A stretch of 27,763 nucleotides of DNA from Bacteroidales bacterium UBA4231. GTDB lineage: Bacteria > Bacteroidota > Bacteroidia > Bacteroidales > UBA932. Of the stretch, positions 1-6,311 are shown piece after piece. Within the stretch, counting starts at the first letter, position 1, and each line of letters opens with the position of its first letter. Both the position numbers and the translations under genes were made by a program. The stretch covers positions 1 to 27,763 of the forward strand of contig DGXN01000017.1 in the NCBI GenBank assembly GCA_002396335.1. The letters are read 5' to 3'. The notes beneath the pieces were generated by a model. The model was not told the DNA's origin. It ran no database searches and saw nothing but the letters and a program-made list of their open reading frames with translations.

Positions 1-134
1 AAACCGAGTCCTCCCATCATGCCGACGATACGCCCCTCCAGCATCCTGACCTCCGTGAGAAGTTTAAGGATGATGTCAGTGTCCCATTTGAAGTTGGGCC
101 ATTCTGGATATTGCCATATGTAGAACGGTCTCAT
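1..134 (-). CDS. Fic family protein with DUF4172-like N-terminus (5' part only)
   Basis: Only the first 44 or so codons lie in the window; the rest runs off the left edge. The start ATG is the complement of 132-134 and the protein opens MRPFYIWQYPEWPNFKWD, followed by a helix rich in Leu and Glu and then MLEGRIVGMMGGLGF. The W-P-x-F-x-W-D pattern followed by an R-x-x-x-G-R helix is typical of the DUF4172 region at the front of many Bacteroidetes Fic/DOC proteins. Those transfer AMP or another nucleotide monophosphate to target proteins. The catalytic HPFxxGNGR motif would lie outside the window, so activity cannot be judged. A TAACTTTG -7 box sits just upstream. The family call rests on remembered N-terminal similarity. 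Confidence 0.6.
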   Translation of the reverse strand, partial: MRPFYIWQYPEWPNFKWDTDIILKLLTEVRMLEGRIVGMMGGLG

Positions 135-151
135 AAGTCATCATTTTTGTG

Positions 152-181
152 CAAAGTTAGCAGGATGAAGCGAAAAAGCAA
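152..181 (-). promoter_or_regulatory. Bacteroides-type promoter of the Fic gene
   Basis: Read on the minus strand, TAACTTTG (complement of 152-159) matches the Bacteroides -7 consensus TAnnTTTG. A TTG (complement of 179-181) stands 19 bp upstream as a -33 element. The start codon follows 17 nt after the -7 box. Confidence 0.55.
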
Positions 182-228
182 GAGATTCGATTCAGAATTT
201 GAAGCGAATAGAGGTGAATCTGCATCCA

Positions 229-261
229 AAATCGGCCTCCCAGATATAGGAAGGCCGATTT
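229..261. repeat. Inverted repeat between the Fic and AAA ATPase genes
   Basis: AAATCGGCCT at 229-238 is the exact complement of AGGCCGATTT at 252-261, with 13 bases between. It sits just past the stop codon of the minus-strand AAA ATPase gene and could act as its terminator, with a short A/T flank. The same AAATCGGCC core recurs in both copies of the 200-bp repeat (about 2613 and 6176) and near 5818, so it may instead be a piece of a dispersed repeat. Confidence 0.4.
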
Positions 262-279
262 CACGTGATGCAAATGAGA

Positions 280-1485
280 CTACCGTTTTTTCCGGAAGAG
301 GGTCTTCAAATCGATGCTGAAGAAGTCCTCCAATGGCAGTCCTTCGGGACCGACGATAAAAGCGCTGGTGATATGCTCGGCGTAGAGTTCCTTGAACTTT
401 TCGTAGCCATCGGTATCGTCGGCACTGCTGCTCTTGACCTCAATAGCCACCAAAGCCTGTCCCTTCTTGAGGACGTAATCGCATTCTTCTTTTTTGTCAT
501 TGCGCCAATAGAGAAGTTCGAATCCGTCCAAAAGTGAACGATTGGCCAGGTGTGCTCCTACGGCGGATTCTACCTGTCGGCCCCATTCTTTGGAATCAGT
601 CACAGCCTCTTCAAAAGTATATGTGCCGTATCGGTTGCGGAAAGCGCTGTTGTACACTTGCATCTTGGGAATGGAGTTCTTTTCCTTGACGGGAGATGGC
701 GAATACTTCTGCAGGGGCTTCACCAACATGGTCTTGTCCAAGGCTTCCAGATAGGATTTGATGGTGGGGACGGTGCCGCTGTTCATCGTGCCTTGCATCT
801 TGGTGAGTGACAGCTCACGAGCCGACTCGACGCAGGCCAGTTCGAAGACCTGGCGCAGAAGGGCCGGATTGCGGATTTCGTCGATTTCCAGAATATCTCT
901 CGTGAGAATGGGTGAAATGATGGTGCCTTCCATCAAGTCCCGCCAACGGTCTTCGTCTTTTATGTCGGGGGCCAGGCCAGGGAAACCTCCGAAATAGATA
1001 TACTGCTGCATGGTAAAGCCGAAGGCGTCGCGCATCTCGTGCCACTCCCAGTAGCCCATTTTGATGGCTTCGAACCGGCCTTCAAGAGATTCGTCCAAGC
1101 CTTTTTGGAGAAGGACTCGAGAGGAGCCCAAGAGAATGACTTTCATGTTGCGTTTTTCGCGGGTATCCCGGTCCCACTCTTTTTTCACCTGTTCACTCCA
1201 GGTCTTGATCTTCTGGACTTCGTCTATGATTAGAATGCGCTCTTTCTCCCCATGGAGGTCCATTTTCATCCTGGCTTCCTGCCAGCGGGCCGGTATCCAG
1301 GTGGTATCTTCGCGATTTACGCCATCGGCAGCAAAGAAGTCGTAAGGTGTGTCAATACCATCGACATACTGCCCGACAAGGGTAGATTTGCCCACCTGAC
1401 GAGGCCCCATGATGATTTGCATACGTCTTCTGGGCTCGGCCATCCGGCTCTTTAAGATGGATAAGTGCTGTCTCTCGTATAACAT
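280..1485 (-). CDS. AAA family ATPase with DUF4143 domain
   Basis: A 401-residue protein of the large AAA_14/DUF4143 family found across anaerobes. Walker A is GPRQVGKST at residues 27-35 and Walker B is ILIIDEVQK near 84-92. A GSS sensor-like motif follows in the segment VILLGSSRVL. The second half carries the DUF4143 region, with the usual YLEALDKTMLV and VYNSAFRNRYG patterns, and ends in a PD-(D/E)xK-like stretch (CDYVLKKGQ then VAIEVKSS). This family is common and of unknown cellular role; a nuclease-type C-terminus and links to mobile DNA or defence are often suggested. The length is normal for the family and nothing looks broken. It stands alone, with its own AT-rich promoter upstream. 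Confidence 0.88.
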   Translation of the reverse strand: MLYERQHLSILKSRMAEPRRRMQIIMGPRQVGKSTLVGQYVDGIDTPYDFFAADGVNREDTTWIPARWQEARMKMDLHGEKERILIIDEVQKIKTWSEQVKKEWDRDTREKRNMKVILLGSSRVLLQKGLDESLEGRFEAIKMGYWEWHEMRDAFGFTMQQYIYFGGFPGLAPDIKDEDRWRDLMEGTIISPILTRDILEIDEIRNPALLRQVFELACVESARELSLTKMQGTMNSGTVPTIKSYLEALDKTMLVKPLQKYSPSPVKEKNSIPKMQVYNSAFRNRYGTYTFEEAVTDSKEWGRQVESAVGAHLANRSLLDGFELLYWRNDKKEECDYVLKKGQALVAIEVKSSSADDTDGYEKFKELYAEHITSAFIVGPEGLPLEDFFSIDLKTLFRKKR

Positions 1486-1504
1486 ATTTCTAAATTCTGT
1501 TTTA

Positions 1505-1538
1505 CAAATTTATAAAATATATTTTACAAAATCGCAAA
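1505..1538 (-). promoter_or_regulatory. Promoter of the AAA ATPase gene
   Basis: On the minus strand TAAATTTG (complement of 1505-1512) is a full match to TAnnTTTG, 20 nt before the start codon. A TTTG (complement of 1535-1538) lies 22 bp further upstream, slightly longer than usual. The surrounding 60 bp are strongly AT-rich. Confidence 0.5.
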
Positions 1539-1645
1539 AAAGTTTATTTTTTTCGGGACATATCAGCACAGATTCAAATCAACCCCATGTACCGCGATGC
1601 CGTAGCCGGTGCCAAGGACTTTGAGCTCTCTAAAAGAATTACCTG

Positions 1646-2335
1646 TCACCTTTTTTCCAACGCTTTGATACACCAGGAAAAGGCCGATGCCAGGCGCTTG
1701 TCGCCATCCTGGAAATGGCCTCCGGAGTTCCACTCCAGCGTGCAGTTCTCACTTCCAAGCTGGGCCTTGAGAAGTTCATATTCGCCGCGGACGCAGTCCC
1801 CTACCCGTTTAATGAACCGGTTTTTAACATGCTCCTCCTGGGCTCCCAGGCTTAAATAAACCTTTGTAGACATCACAGGATAAGCCTGTGCAAAGTCCAG
1901 CCAGTCTTTGATCCAAAGGGACGGGGACGCCGCTGCGACAGCGGAAAAACGGTCCGTCTGCATGGACGACCAAAGGGCGAACAGTCCACCTAACGAGTAG
2001 CCGCCCAGAATGACGGGGAGTTTGCCATAATCGGCCTCCAGCGCAGGCAGAAGCGACTCTGTAACATATTGAAGCGTATCGCCTGTCTTGGTTCCCACTT
2101 CCGGGTTGCGGTTGATGGCATCGTCGTGCCAGGGCGTAAGGTCCAGGTCCCAGTCGAACACCTGGAAAGCCGCCAGCACAAACGGAACGCCGCTGGCCTC
2201 GGTAATGAGTTCTGCCGTACGGTCGAAGATGCCTCGCTCGTGATTGCCCAGCGTCTGAATCAGAATGTATTTCGGGCGAATGGAATCCGATATATAGCAC
2301 TCACGGCCGTTTATGATGGAAGTTTTGTGACTCAT
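1646..2335 (-). CDS. Alpha/beta hydrolase, esterase D-like
   Basis: A 229-residue single-domain serine hydrolase without a signal peptide, so probably cytoplasmic. The nucleophile elbow is GYSLGG, near residue 115, and the likely catalytic histidine is in SGGHF near the C-terminus. The acid is less certain but may lie in the GAQEEH loop. The layout resembles putative esterase/Fes-type small hydrolases. The substrate is unknown. The start at 2335 is supported by a well-formed promoter directly upstream that would give a very short leader. The gene stands alone, and an orphan C-terminal gene fragment ends shortly before its promoter. Confidence 0.85.
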   Translation of the reverse strand: MSHKTSIINGRECYISDSIRPKYILIQTLGNHERGIFDRTAELITEASGVPFVLAAFQVFDWDLDLTPWHDDAINRNPEVGTKTGDTLQYVTESLLPALEADYGKLPVILGGYSLGGLFALWSSMQTDRFSAVAAASPSLWIKDWLDFAQAYPVMSTKVYLSLGAQEEHVKNRFIKRVGDCVRGEYELLKAQLGSENCTLEWNSGGHFQDGDKRLASAFSWCIKALEKR

Positions 2336-2341
2336 AACCTA

Positions 2342-2373
2342 TAAAGGTAAGCATTTTCCGCTATCTAACCAAA
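2342..2373 (-). promoter_or_regulatory. Promoter of the esterase gene
   Basis: On the minus strand TTTG (complement of 2370-2373), 20 bp, then TACCTTTA (complement of 2342-2349). This is a perfect -33 and a 7-of-8 match to the -7 consensus at the standard spacing. The -7 box ends 6 bp before the ATG, so the mRNA would be nearly or fully leaderless. Confidence 0.65.
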
Positions 2374-2386
2374 TGGCCCGTTTCCA

Positions 2387-2520
2387 TCAGATCGGTTCAC
2401 TCCGCTCCCAGGCTTCGCCTTTGCGGTGACAGAAGCAAAAGTCGCATTTTTCACCGCCTTGGCAAAGTGTCTGGGAACGGATGAAGTCGATATTGTAAAG
2501 GTTGCCGTAATTGGGGTAAG
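2387..2520 (-). pseudogene. C-terminal fragment, ATC hydrolase-like protein
   Basis: The minus strand reads NYGNLYNIDFIRSQTLC, then QGGEKCDFCFCHRKGEAW, then a stop at 2387. The R-(T/S)-(K/Q)-T ... GG-x-x-CDF-x-F pattern is the usual ending of L-2-amino-thiazoline-4-carboxylic acid hydrolase family proteins. Only about 43 residues remain. Upstream, the reading runs directly into the 21-bp-phased repeat, so the first four fifths of the gene are missing. No start codon or promoter is visible. I read it as a gene cut by the event that brought in the repeat. The family call rests on this short motif only. Confidence 0.55.
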
Positions 2521-2534
2521 TTTGGGCGATACGT

Positions 2535-2737
2535 GGCGCAGGTCGGTATCTTTTTGGCGCAGGTAAGCAGATATTTGGCGCAGGTCCGATTTTGTGTTGG
2601 GGGCCTGCGCCGCAAATCGGCCTTCTGTGCGTTCTGGTGGCGCAGGTCAGTGGCATGAAAACGCACCTGCGCCAGATTGTCACCTACCTGCGCCAATAAA
2701 AACTGGCGGAACTCACAAACCGGTCTAAATAGATATC
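2535..2737. repeat. 21-bp-phased GGCGCAGGT repeat, copy 1
   Basis: GGCGCAGGT occurs at 2535, 2556 and 2577 (exactly 21 bp apart) and again at 2639. Its inverse ACCTGCGCC occurs at 2665 and 2686 (21 bp apart), and CCTGCGCC at 2604. Positions 2540-2737 match 6102-6300 almost base for base, with one 1-bp indel and a few substitutions. The outer direct and inverted motifs could fold into a large hairpin. No protein is convincing: the only open frame is low complexity, and the indel in copy 2 breaks it. It lies between an orphan gene 3' fragment and an AraC-gene 3' end. Confidence 0.85.
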
Positions 2738-2800
2738 ACTGCCTCACCGACCTGGCTGGGTGCAACGCCGAACTCTTTTTTGAACATGCGGGTGAAGTGC
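2725..2800 (-). pseudogene. 3' remnant of an AraC-family regulator gene (copy 1)
   Basis: The minus strand reads HFTRMFKKEFGVAPSQVGEAV, the last helix region of an AraC/XylS-type HTH, then runs on as ISI to a stop inside the repeat. Compared with the second copy, 15 bp including the natural stop codon have been lost. The upstream side is cut at about 2800, where the IS30-derived element begins. About 21 residues of the original protein survive. Confidence 0.75.
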
Positions 2801-2858
2801 AACGCTTTGAAGTCTGACAGTATAAATTTACTGTCATAAACAGAAAAAGCGACAGAAG

Positions 2859-3189
2859 ATGGGATACAAGCATTTAACAAGGGAGCAGCGATATACGATT
2901 GAGGCGTTGCTGCAGACACCGATGAACTTGAGGGAGATTGGAGAAGTAATCGGGGTCAGTACAGGTACAGTGAGCCGTGAGATCCGGAGGAGCTGCGATA
3001 TGCGAGGCTACCATCGGTACCGATGGCACCTTGCTCAAAAGAAGGATGAAGGCACGACGACACTACCTGAAGTTCACCGACGAGATGCTTGCTGAGATAG
3101 AATGGGAACTAAACCACAGACCCCGTAAGTCGCTATGTTACAGGACACTGTTGGAATATTGCAAACAATTATTTAACTTTGACTTTTGA
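2859..3189 (+). pseudogene. IS30-family transposase, deleted and frameshifted
   Basis: From the ATG at 2859 the reading MGYKHLTREQRYTIEALL continues through LREIGEVIGVSTGTVSREIR, the N-terminal HTH_38 domain of IS30-type transposases. Around 3045-3060 the frame changes. In the next frame YLKFTDEMLAEIE continues the family pattern, but it then jumps to WELNHRPRKSLCYRTLLE, which belongs to the extreme C-terminus (the N-x-RPRK motif). The roughly 200 residues between, including the DDE catalytic core, are gone. The stop is at 3187-3189. It cannot encode an active transposase but might still make a short DNA-binding peptide. Confidence 0.8.
3151..3181 (+). promoter_or_regulatory. Outward-facing promoter at the right end of the IS30 relic
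   Basis: TTG at 3151-3153, 20 bp, then TAACTTTG at 3174-3181, a full match to the Bacteroides -7 consensus. Both boxes lie inside the element and point toward the small peptide gene and the FISUMP lipoprotein, giving a leader of about 50 nt. Confidence 0.55.
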
Positions 3190-3238
3190 AGTGTGTTGCA
3201 CTTCTAATTAGAATTCACTAACAATCATACAACAGGCC

Positions 3239-3376
3239 ATGACAATCCAGCAAGAGAAATGCGAAGGCCGGGCTTTTTATGAAGTTCCCGAGGTGGAGAT
3301 CATTGAACTAACGGCAGAGGGTGTTTTGAATATCAACAGTCCCGATTATCCCCAATGGGATTCGGAGAATATTTAA
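3239..3376 (+). CDS. Small peptide, 45 residues, YxxPxVEIIEL type
   Basis: ATG at 3239, TAA at 3374-3376. The peptide starts MTIQQEKCEGRAF, has a central YEVPEVEIIEL stretch followed by TAEGVL, and ends in a polar tail with Pro, Tyr and Trp (SPDYPQWDSENI). I recall similar 40-60-residue peptides in Bacteroidales, often next to surface lipoprotein genes; the conserved part is the Y-x-x-P-x-(V/L)-E-(V/I)-I-E-L segment and a following GVL. No function is established to my knowledge. It has no signal peptide. The FISUMP gene begins 18 bp after its stop, so the two are probably co-transcribed. The tail varies while the front looks conserved, which is reminiscent of a leader and core arrangement. 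Confidence 0.7.
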   Translation: MTIQQEKCEGRAFYEVPEVEIIELTAEGVLNINSPDYPQWDSENI

Positions 3377-3380
3377 TCTC

Positions 3381-3386
3381 AGGAGG
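3381..3386 (+). promoter_or_regulatory. Strong Shine-Dalgarno sequence before the FISUMP gene
   Basis: AGGAGG lies 8 bp before the ATG at 3395. Such strong ribosome binding sites are uncommon in Bacteroidetes and I did not notice a comparable one before the other genes here. It fixes the start and suggests efficient re-initiation after the small peptide gene. Confidence 0.6.
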
Positions 3387-3394
3387 ACAGCGCG

Positions 3395-5188
3395 ATGAAA
3401 AAAGCAATTTGTCTTTTGGGCCTGGCGGTACTATTCTCCTGCACCAAAGAGCCGGTCAGTAAGCAGGAGCCGGCTACGGGTGTCCCGATGAATTTCGAGA
3501 TTAGCGTGGCGGAAACCAAGGCAGCCAAGACCGCCTGGGCGGATGGTGATAAGATCTATGTGTTCTTCAATGGCCTGGCAGCCAAATACTTGGTAATGAC
3601 CTATAACGCTGCCACCGGTTGGACCAGCACCTCCGGAGGTGATACGCTGCTGGATACCGATTTCACTAATCTGGGTACCAAGACCCTCACCGCCGTGCAT
3701 TTCCCCGTGAATGTGAAGGTGACCTATGACAACGGCCGGTTCTCCTTTGCCAACAGCCTCAGTCTCAAACCGGTCTATAACTACTACCTGTTCCAGACCG
3801 GCAATGCCTACACCGTAGCCGGGGCTACCATTACGGCCACCCTCACGATGGGCAAGCCTGCGGGTATGGTGCAGATTCACGTGGCCGGGATCCAGGGCAA
3901 TGTATCCTCTTACACGTTCGGCTGCTCGAAGATAAGGCCCGTCGCCTGCAAGAGCGTGGGCATGGACGGTACCATCACCGAGAACGTCCTGCACGCCGGT
4001 GCCCTCCTGAGCGGCATAGCCGACAGCGGCGGCGGCATCTTCGCCGGCCGGCTCACCAACCCGGGCGTAGCGACCGATTATATCTTCACGGTGACCGACA
4101 ACTCCAATATCTACACCCTGACCCGCATCAACAGAGAGCTCACCGCGGGCAAGATGTACAATTTCCCGGCCCTGAGTGAGACCGGAGATACCAATTGGAG
4201 CGTCAGCGTCAAAGATTCCGAATACACAGACCTGAGTGCCGAGGAGGCAGCCAATACCTATATTGTTTCTTCGGCGGGGAAGTATAAGTTCAATGCGACA
4301 ATCAAGGGCAATGGCGGCCTGGATCCGTTGACGGGCACAACGGCGACGACCATCAATCCGGTGGATATTTCCGGGGTGAAAGTGCTGTGGGAATTATACA
4401 ATGATGTAAAAAAGGGGATAAGCCCAGCCTATCACACTATCAAGTACGACAGCGGATATGATATCAGCTATTCGGATGGCTATGTGACTTTCTCTACACC
4501 GGATACGTTCAAGGAAGGGGTTGCATGTGTGGCCGTCTACGATTCTTCGGACAATATCTTATGGAGCTGGCTGATCTGGGCGACGACCGAGCCGGGTACC
4601 AAGACACACAACGGCCGGACCTTTATGAACAAAAACCTTGGCGCCACCAGCAGAAATGGTTATAGTGACAATTATGTAAGGGGTTTCCTATATCAATGGG
4701 GCCGCAAAGATGCGTTCTCAGCCGCTTCTGGTTCTATCGACGATGTATATTGGTTTACGCCGGTTGCTGCAGACGTGTTTACAGGTGTCACTACGGTAGA
4801 GTCAATGGCTTACACGGTCGCGCATCCTACGACGAGAATCGCCTGCTGGACGAGTTCAACCCACTCCTGGATGCCGGAGGAAGAATATAGCAAACGTCCT
4901 TGGCGGGAGGAAGTCAAAACCATCTATGATCCTTGCCCTCCGGGATGGAAGGTGCCTGCAAAAGATGATATGGATGGTATTTCCGGATTGCCTGCCACTG
5001 GTTTGTATGGAAGTGATGGCCCCGGTTTGAGAAACTTCGGCAATGCCGGTACCGGCTATTACTGGACCAGCACGATCAGTGATGATCCGACGCTTCCGGG
5101 AAACGCTTATGCCTTCTGCAATGACGGGCGGAATATCAATAACTGGTCCCAGGCCGAAGGCTACGCCATCCGCCCCGTGCGGGAATAA
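3395..5188 (+). CDS. Surface lipoprotein with C-terminal FISUMP domain
   Basis: A 597-residue secreted lipoprotein. The signal peptide MKKAICLLGLAVLFSC ends in a lipobox with Cys16. Residues 30-270 are beta-rich and resemble fimbrillin-like (Mfa/FimA-type) modules of Bacteroidales, with a WADGDKIYVFF strand typical of that group. A second beta-rich module spans about 285-405. From about 410 the FISUMP domain (Fibrobacter succinogenes major paralogous domain, TIGR02145) is clear: GRTFMNKNLGATS, YQWGRKDAF, YDPCPPGWKVPA, YYWTST and the ending GYAIRPVRE. These domains are thought to act in adhesion or surface display; the ligand is unknown. It follows the small peptide gene and a strong Shine-Dalgarno sequence. 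The upstream promoter lies in the IS30 relic. Confidence 0.9.
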   Translation: MKKAICLLGLAVLFSCTKEPVSKQEPATGVPMNFEISVAETKAAKTAWADGDKIYVFFNGLAAKYLVMTYNAATGWTSTSGGDTLLDTDFTNLGTKTLTAVHFPVNVKVTYDNGRFSFANSLSLKPVYNYYLFQTGNAYTVAGATITATLTMGKPAGMVQIHVAGIQGNVSSYTFGCSKIRPVACKSVGMDGTITENVLHAGALLSGIADSGGGIFAGRLTNPGVATDYIFTVTDNSNIYTLTRINRELTAGKMYNFPALSETGDTNWSVSVKDSEYTDLSAEEAANTYIVSSAGKYKFNATIKGNGGLDPLTGTTATTINPVDISGVKVLWELYNDVKKGISPAYHTIKYDSGYDISYSDGYVTFSTPDTFKEGVACVAVYDSSDNILWSWLIWATTEPGTKTHNGRTFMNKNLGATSRNGYSDNYVRGFLYQWGRKDAFSAASGSIDDVYWFTPVAADVFTGVTTVESMAYTVAHPTTRIACWTSSTHSWMPEEEYSKRPWREEVKTIYDPCPPGWKVPAKDDMDGISGLPATGLYGSDGPGLRNFGNAGTGYYWTSTISDDPTLPGNAYAFCNDGRNINNWSQAEGYAIRPVRE

Positions 5189-5200
5189 AGAAGAAATGCG

Positions 5201-5208
5201 TATCTTTG
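5201..5208 (+). promoter_or_regulatory. -7 promoter box before the chimeric aldo/keto reductase ORF
   Basis: TATCTTTG is a perfect -7 box, with 4 bases between it and the GTG at 5213, the same spacing seen at two other genes here. I see no good -33 element at the right distance, which lies in the end of the FISUMP gene. Confidence 0.4.
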
Positions 5209-5212
5209 GGAT

Positions 5213-5521
5213 GTGAGAAAGATTCTGGCATTCCTCCTCCTTTCCGTGCTGCCTGCCGGATCTGAACCTCCCGCGCAGCGCCCACGTGATGACCCTGGGG
5301 CCGCCCAGGTCATCATCCGCTGGCACATCCAGAAAGGCTTCTGTGTGGTTCCCGGTTCTTCCAACCACAAGCACATCCAGGAGAACATCGAGGTCTTCGA
5401 CTTCGAACTGAGCCCGGAAGAAATGGCCCAAATGGCCTCCCTCAACCAGAAGAAGCGCTACTTCAACATGTCCTATCAGCAGATCAAGGACTGGATGGAG
5501 AACTATGAAATCTGGGACTAA
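5213..5521 (+). pseudogene. Signal peptide fused to C-terminal piece of an aldo/keto reductase
   Basis: The frame from the GTG at 5213 opens RKILAFLLLSVLPAG, a hydrophobic secretion-signal-like segment. After about 15 proline- and charge-rich residues it becomes AAQVIIRWHIQKGFCVVPGSS, then HIQENIEVFDFELS and MASLNQKKRYF. The latter is the C-terminal third of an aldo/keto reductase, with the NADPH 2'-phosphate-binding IPGSS-x-x-x-H-I-x-EN region. The catalytic Asp-Tyr-Lys-His part is missing. The joint is in frame, so a chimeric peptide of about 102 residues could be made, but a secreted half-enzyme is very unlikely to work. I read it as a deletion product. Confidence 0.7.
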
Positions 5522-5530
5522 GACTGCCCC

Positions 5531-5695
5531 ATGCGATACTCCAACAACATGTTGGAGAAATTCACGACTGCCATGGGCTACCTGGAATTCTACGACAGTG
5601 CCGATGTCCTGTGTCTTGACCGGAAGTACATCCCGCCCCAGCTCTCCGACATCAACTTCACCAGTGACCTCAGCTGCCTTGTCGATGTACCCTGA
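5531..5695 (+). pseudogene. Unrecognised 54-codon ORF, probably a gene fragment
   Basis: ATG at 5531, TGA at 5693-5695. The translation MRYSNNMLEKFTTAMGYLEF continues with YDSADVLCLDRKYIPPQLSD and INFTSDLSCLVDVP. Codon use and composition look like real coding sequence. I do not recognise the family. It is followed by 70 bp without coding signal and then the perfect hairpin at 5772. Given the broken genes on both sides it is more likely a remnant than a complete small gene. Confidence 0.4.
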
Positions 5696-5771
5696 AGTGA
5701 GAAAGCCAGCGAGCTTACGAAGATCCCGCTGTTCAGGGGGCTGGTGTAGGGTGTTCAAATGGCAAAGCGAA

Positions 5772-5803
5772 GGACCATTTTCGTAAGGTCACGAAAATGG
5801 TCC
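5772..5803. repeat. Perfect 13-bp hairpin
   Basis: GGACCATTTTCGT at 5772-5784 is the exact inverse of ACGAAAATGGTCC at 5791-5803, with loop AAGGTC. No T-tract follows on the plus strand, so it is not a standard intrinsic terminator. It separates the plus-strand fragments from the minus-strand dinD fragment and might be a transposon end, a bidirectional terminator or a site for a DNA-binding protein. Confidence 0.7.
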
Positions 5804-5825
5804 GTACTCATCTGGAAGGCCGATT

Positions 5826-6101
5826 TTACTTCTTTTTGGGAAGTTTCGATGAAGACTTTTCAATCCTCTTCTCCTCAGAAGCAACACGGCGCTCCAGCTT
5901 CTTGATGTCCTCTGCCGGAGGGAGTTCTTCCGGGCGAATTCCTCGTTTGCCAAGCATTTCCCTGACACTCTGATTATTCTGCATGTGCTCGCTTGTTATA
6001 GCGCGTTCTCCATACAGGTTTTTTCCTTCCACATTGTAATTAGTCATCTCCGTGGCCAGGTTCTTTGCCGCAATAGTCAGTGTTGGGAGAAAGTCAGCCA
6101 A
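5826..6101 (-). pseudogene. dinD: C-terminal fragment of dinD-like gene
   Basis: The minus strand reads ADFLPTLTIAAKNLATEMTN, then YNVEGKNLYGERAITSEHMQ, NNQSVREMLGKRGIRPEELP and a lysine-rich end. This is the C-terminal third of DNA damage-inducible protein D as found in Bacteroidetes, including the conserved E-H-x-x-NN-x-x-VR-x-ML-x-x-RGI-x-PE block. The only nearby start would be a TTG at 6101, exactly where the 200-bp repeat begins, so the N-terminal BRO-like half is missing. About 90 residues remain. It mirrors the first repeat copy, which also abuts a minus-strand gene that has lost its front. Confidence 0.75.
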
Positions 6102-6300
6102 AGGTCGGTATCTTTTTGGCGCAGGTAAGCAAGATATTTGGCGCAGGTCCGATTTGGTGTTGGGGACCTGCGCCGCAAATCGGCCTTCTGTGCGTTCTGG
6201 TGGCGCAAGTCAGTGGCATGAAAACGCACCTGCGCCAGATTGTCACCTACCTGCGCCAATAAAAACTGGCGGAACTCACAGACCGGTCTAACTAGATATC
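6102..6300. repeat. 21-bp-phased GGCGCAGGT repeat, copy 2
   Basis: GGCGCAGGT lies at 6118 and 6140 (22 bp apart because of one extra A) and a mutated form GGCGCAAGT at 6202. The inverse lies at 6166, 6228 and 6249 (the last two 21 bp apart). The block matches 2540-2737 nearly perfectly, including the flank AATAAAAACTGGCGGAACTC near the right end. Compared with copy 1 it lacks the leftmost unit, being cut at the dinD fragment. Confidence 0.85.
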
Positions 6301-6311
6301 CTCAAGAACTG

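Larger units (their letters stand above)
2795..3203 (+). mobile_element. Internally deleted IS30-family insertion sequence
   Basis: Ends: AAGTGCAAC at 2795-2803 is the inverse of GTTGCACTT at 3195-3203, and related bases (TTTGAAGTC left, GACTTTTGAA right) follow inside. The left end sits in the AraC remnant; because AAGTGC is shared with the AraC sequence, the exact boundary is uncertain by a few bases. The interior encodes the first and last parts of an IS30-type transposase without the catalytic core. An inverted repeat GACAGTA/TACTGTC at 2816-2835 lies before the transposase start. At about 409 bp it is a MITE-like derivative that could only move if supplied with transposase in trans. Confidence 0.7.

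Noticed and set aside
1587..1640. A short plus-strand coding-like piece reading MYRDAVAGAKDFELSKRI
   Set aside because: Too short to assign; it has no domain and runs into the tail of the esterase gene. It could be a tiny gene remnant but cannot be supported.
2451..2696. An 81-residue protein with a seven-residue period across the 21-bp repeat
   Set aside because: The period follows from the DNA motifs. The frame is broken by a 1-bp indel in the second copy, and the sequence has no known fold or start signal.
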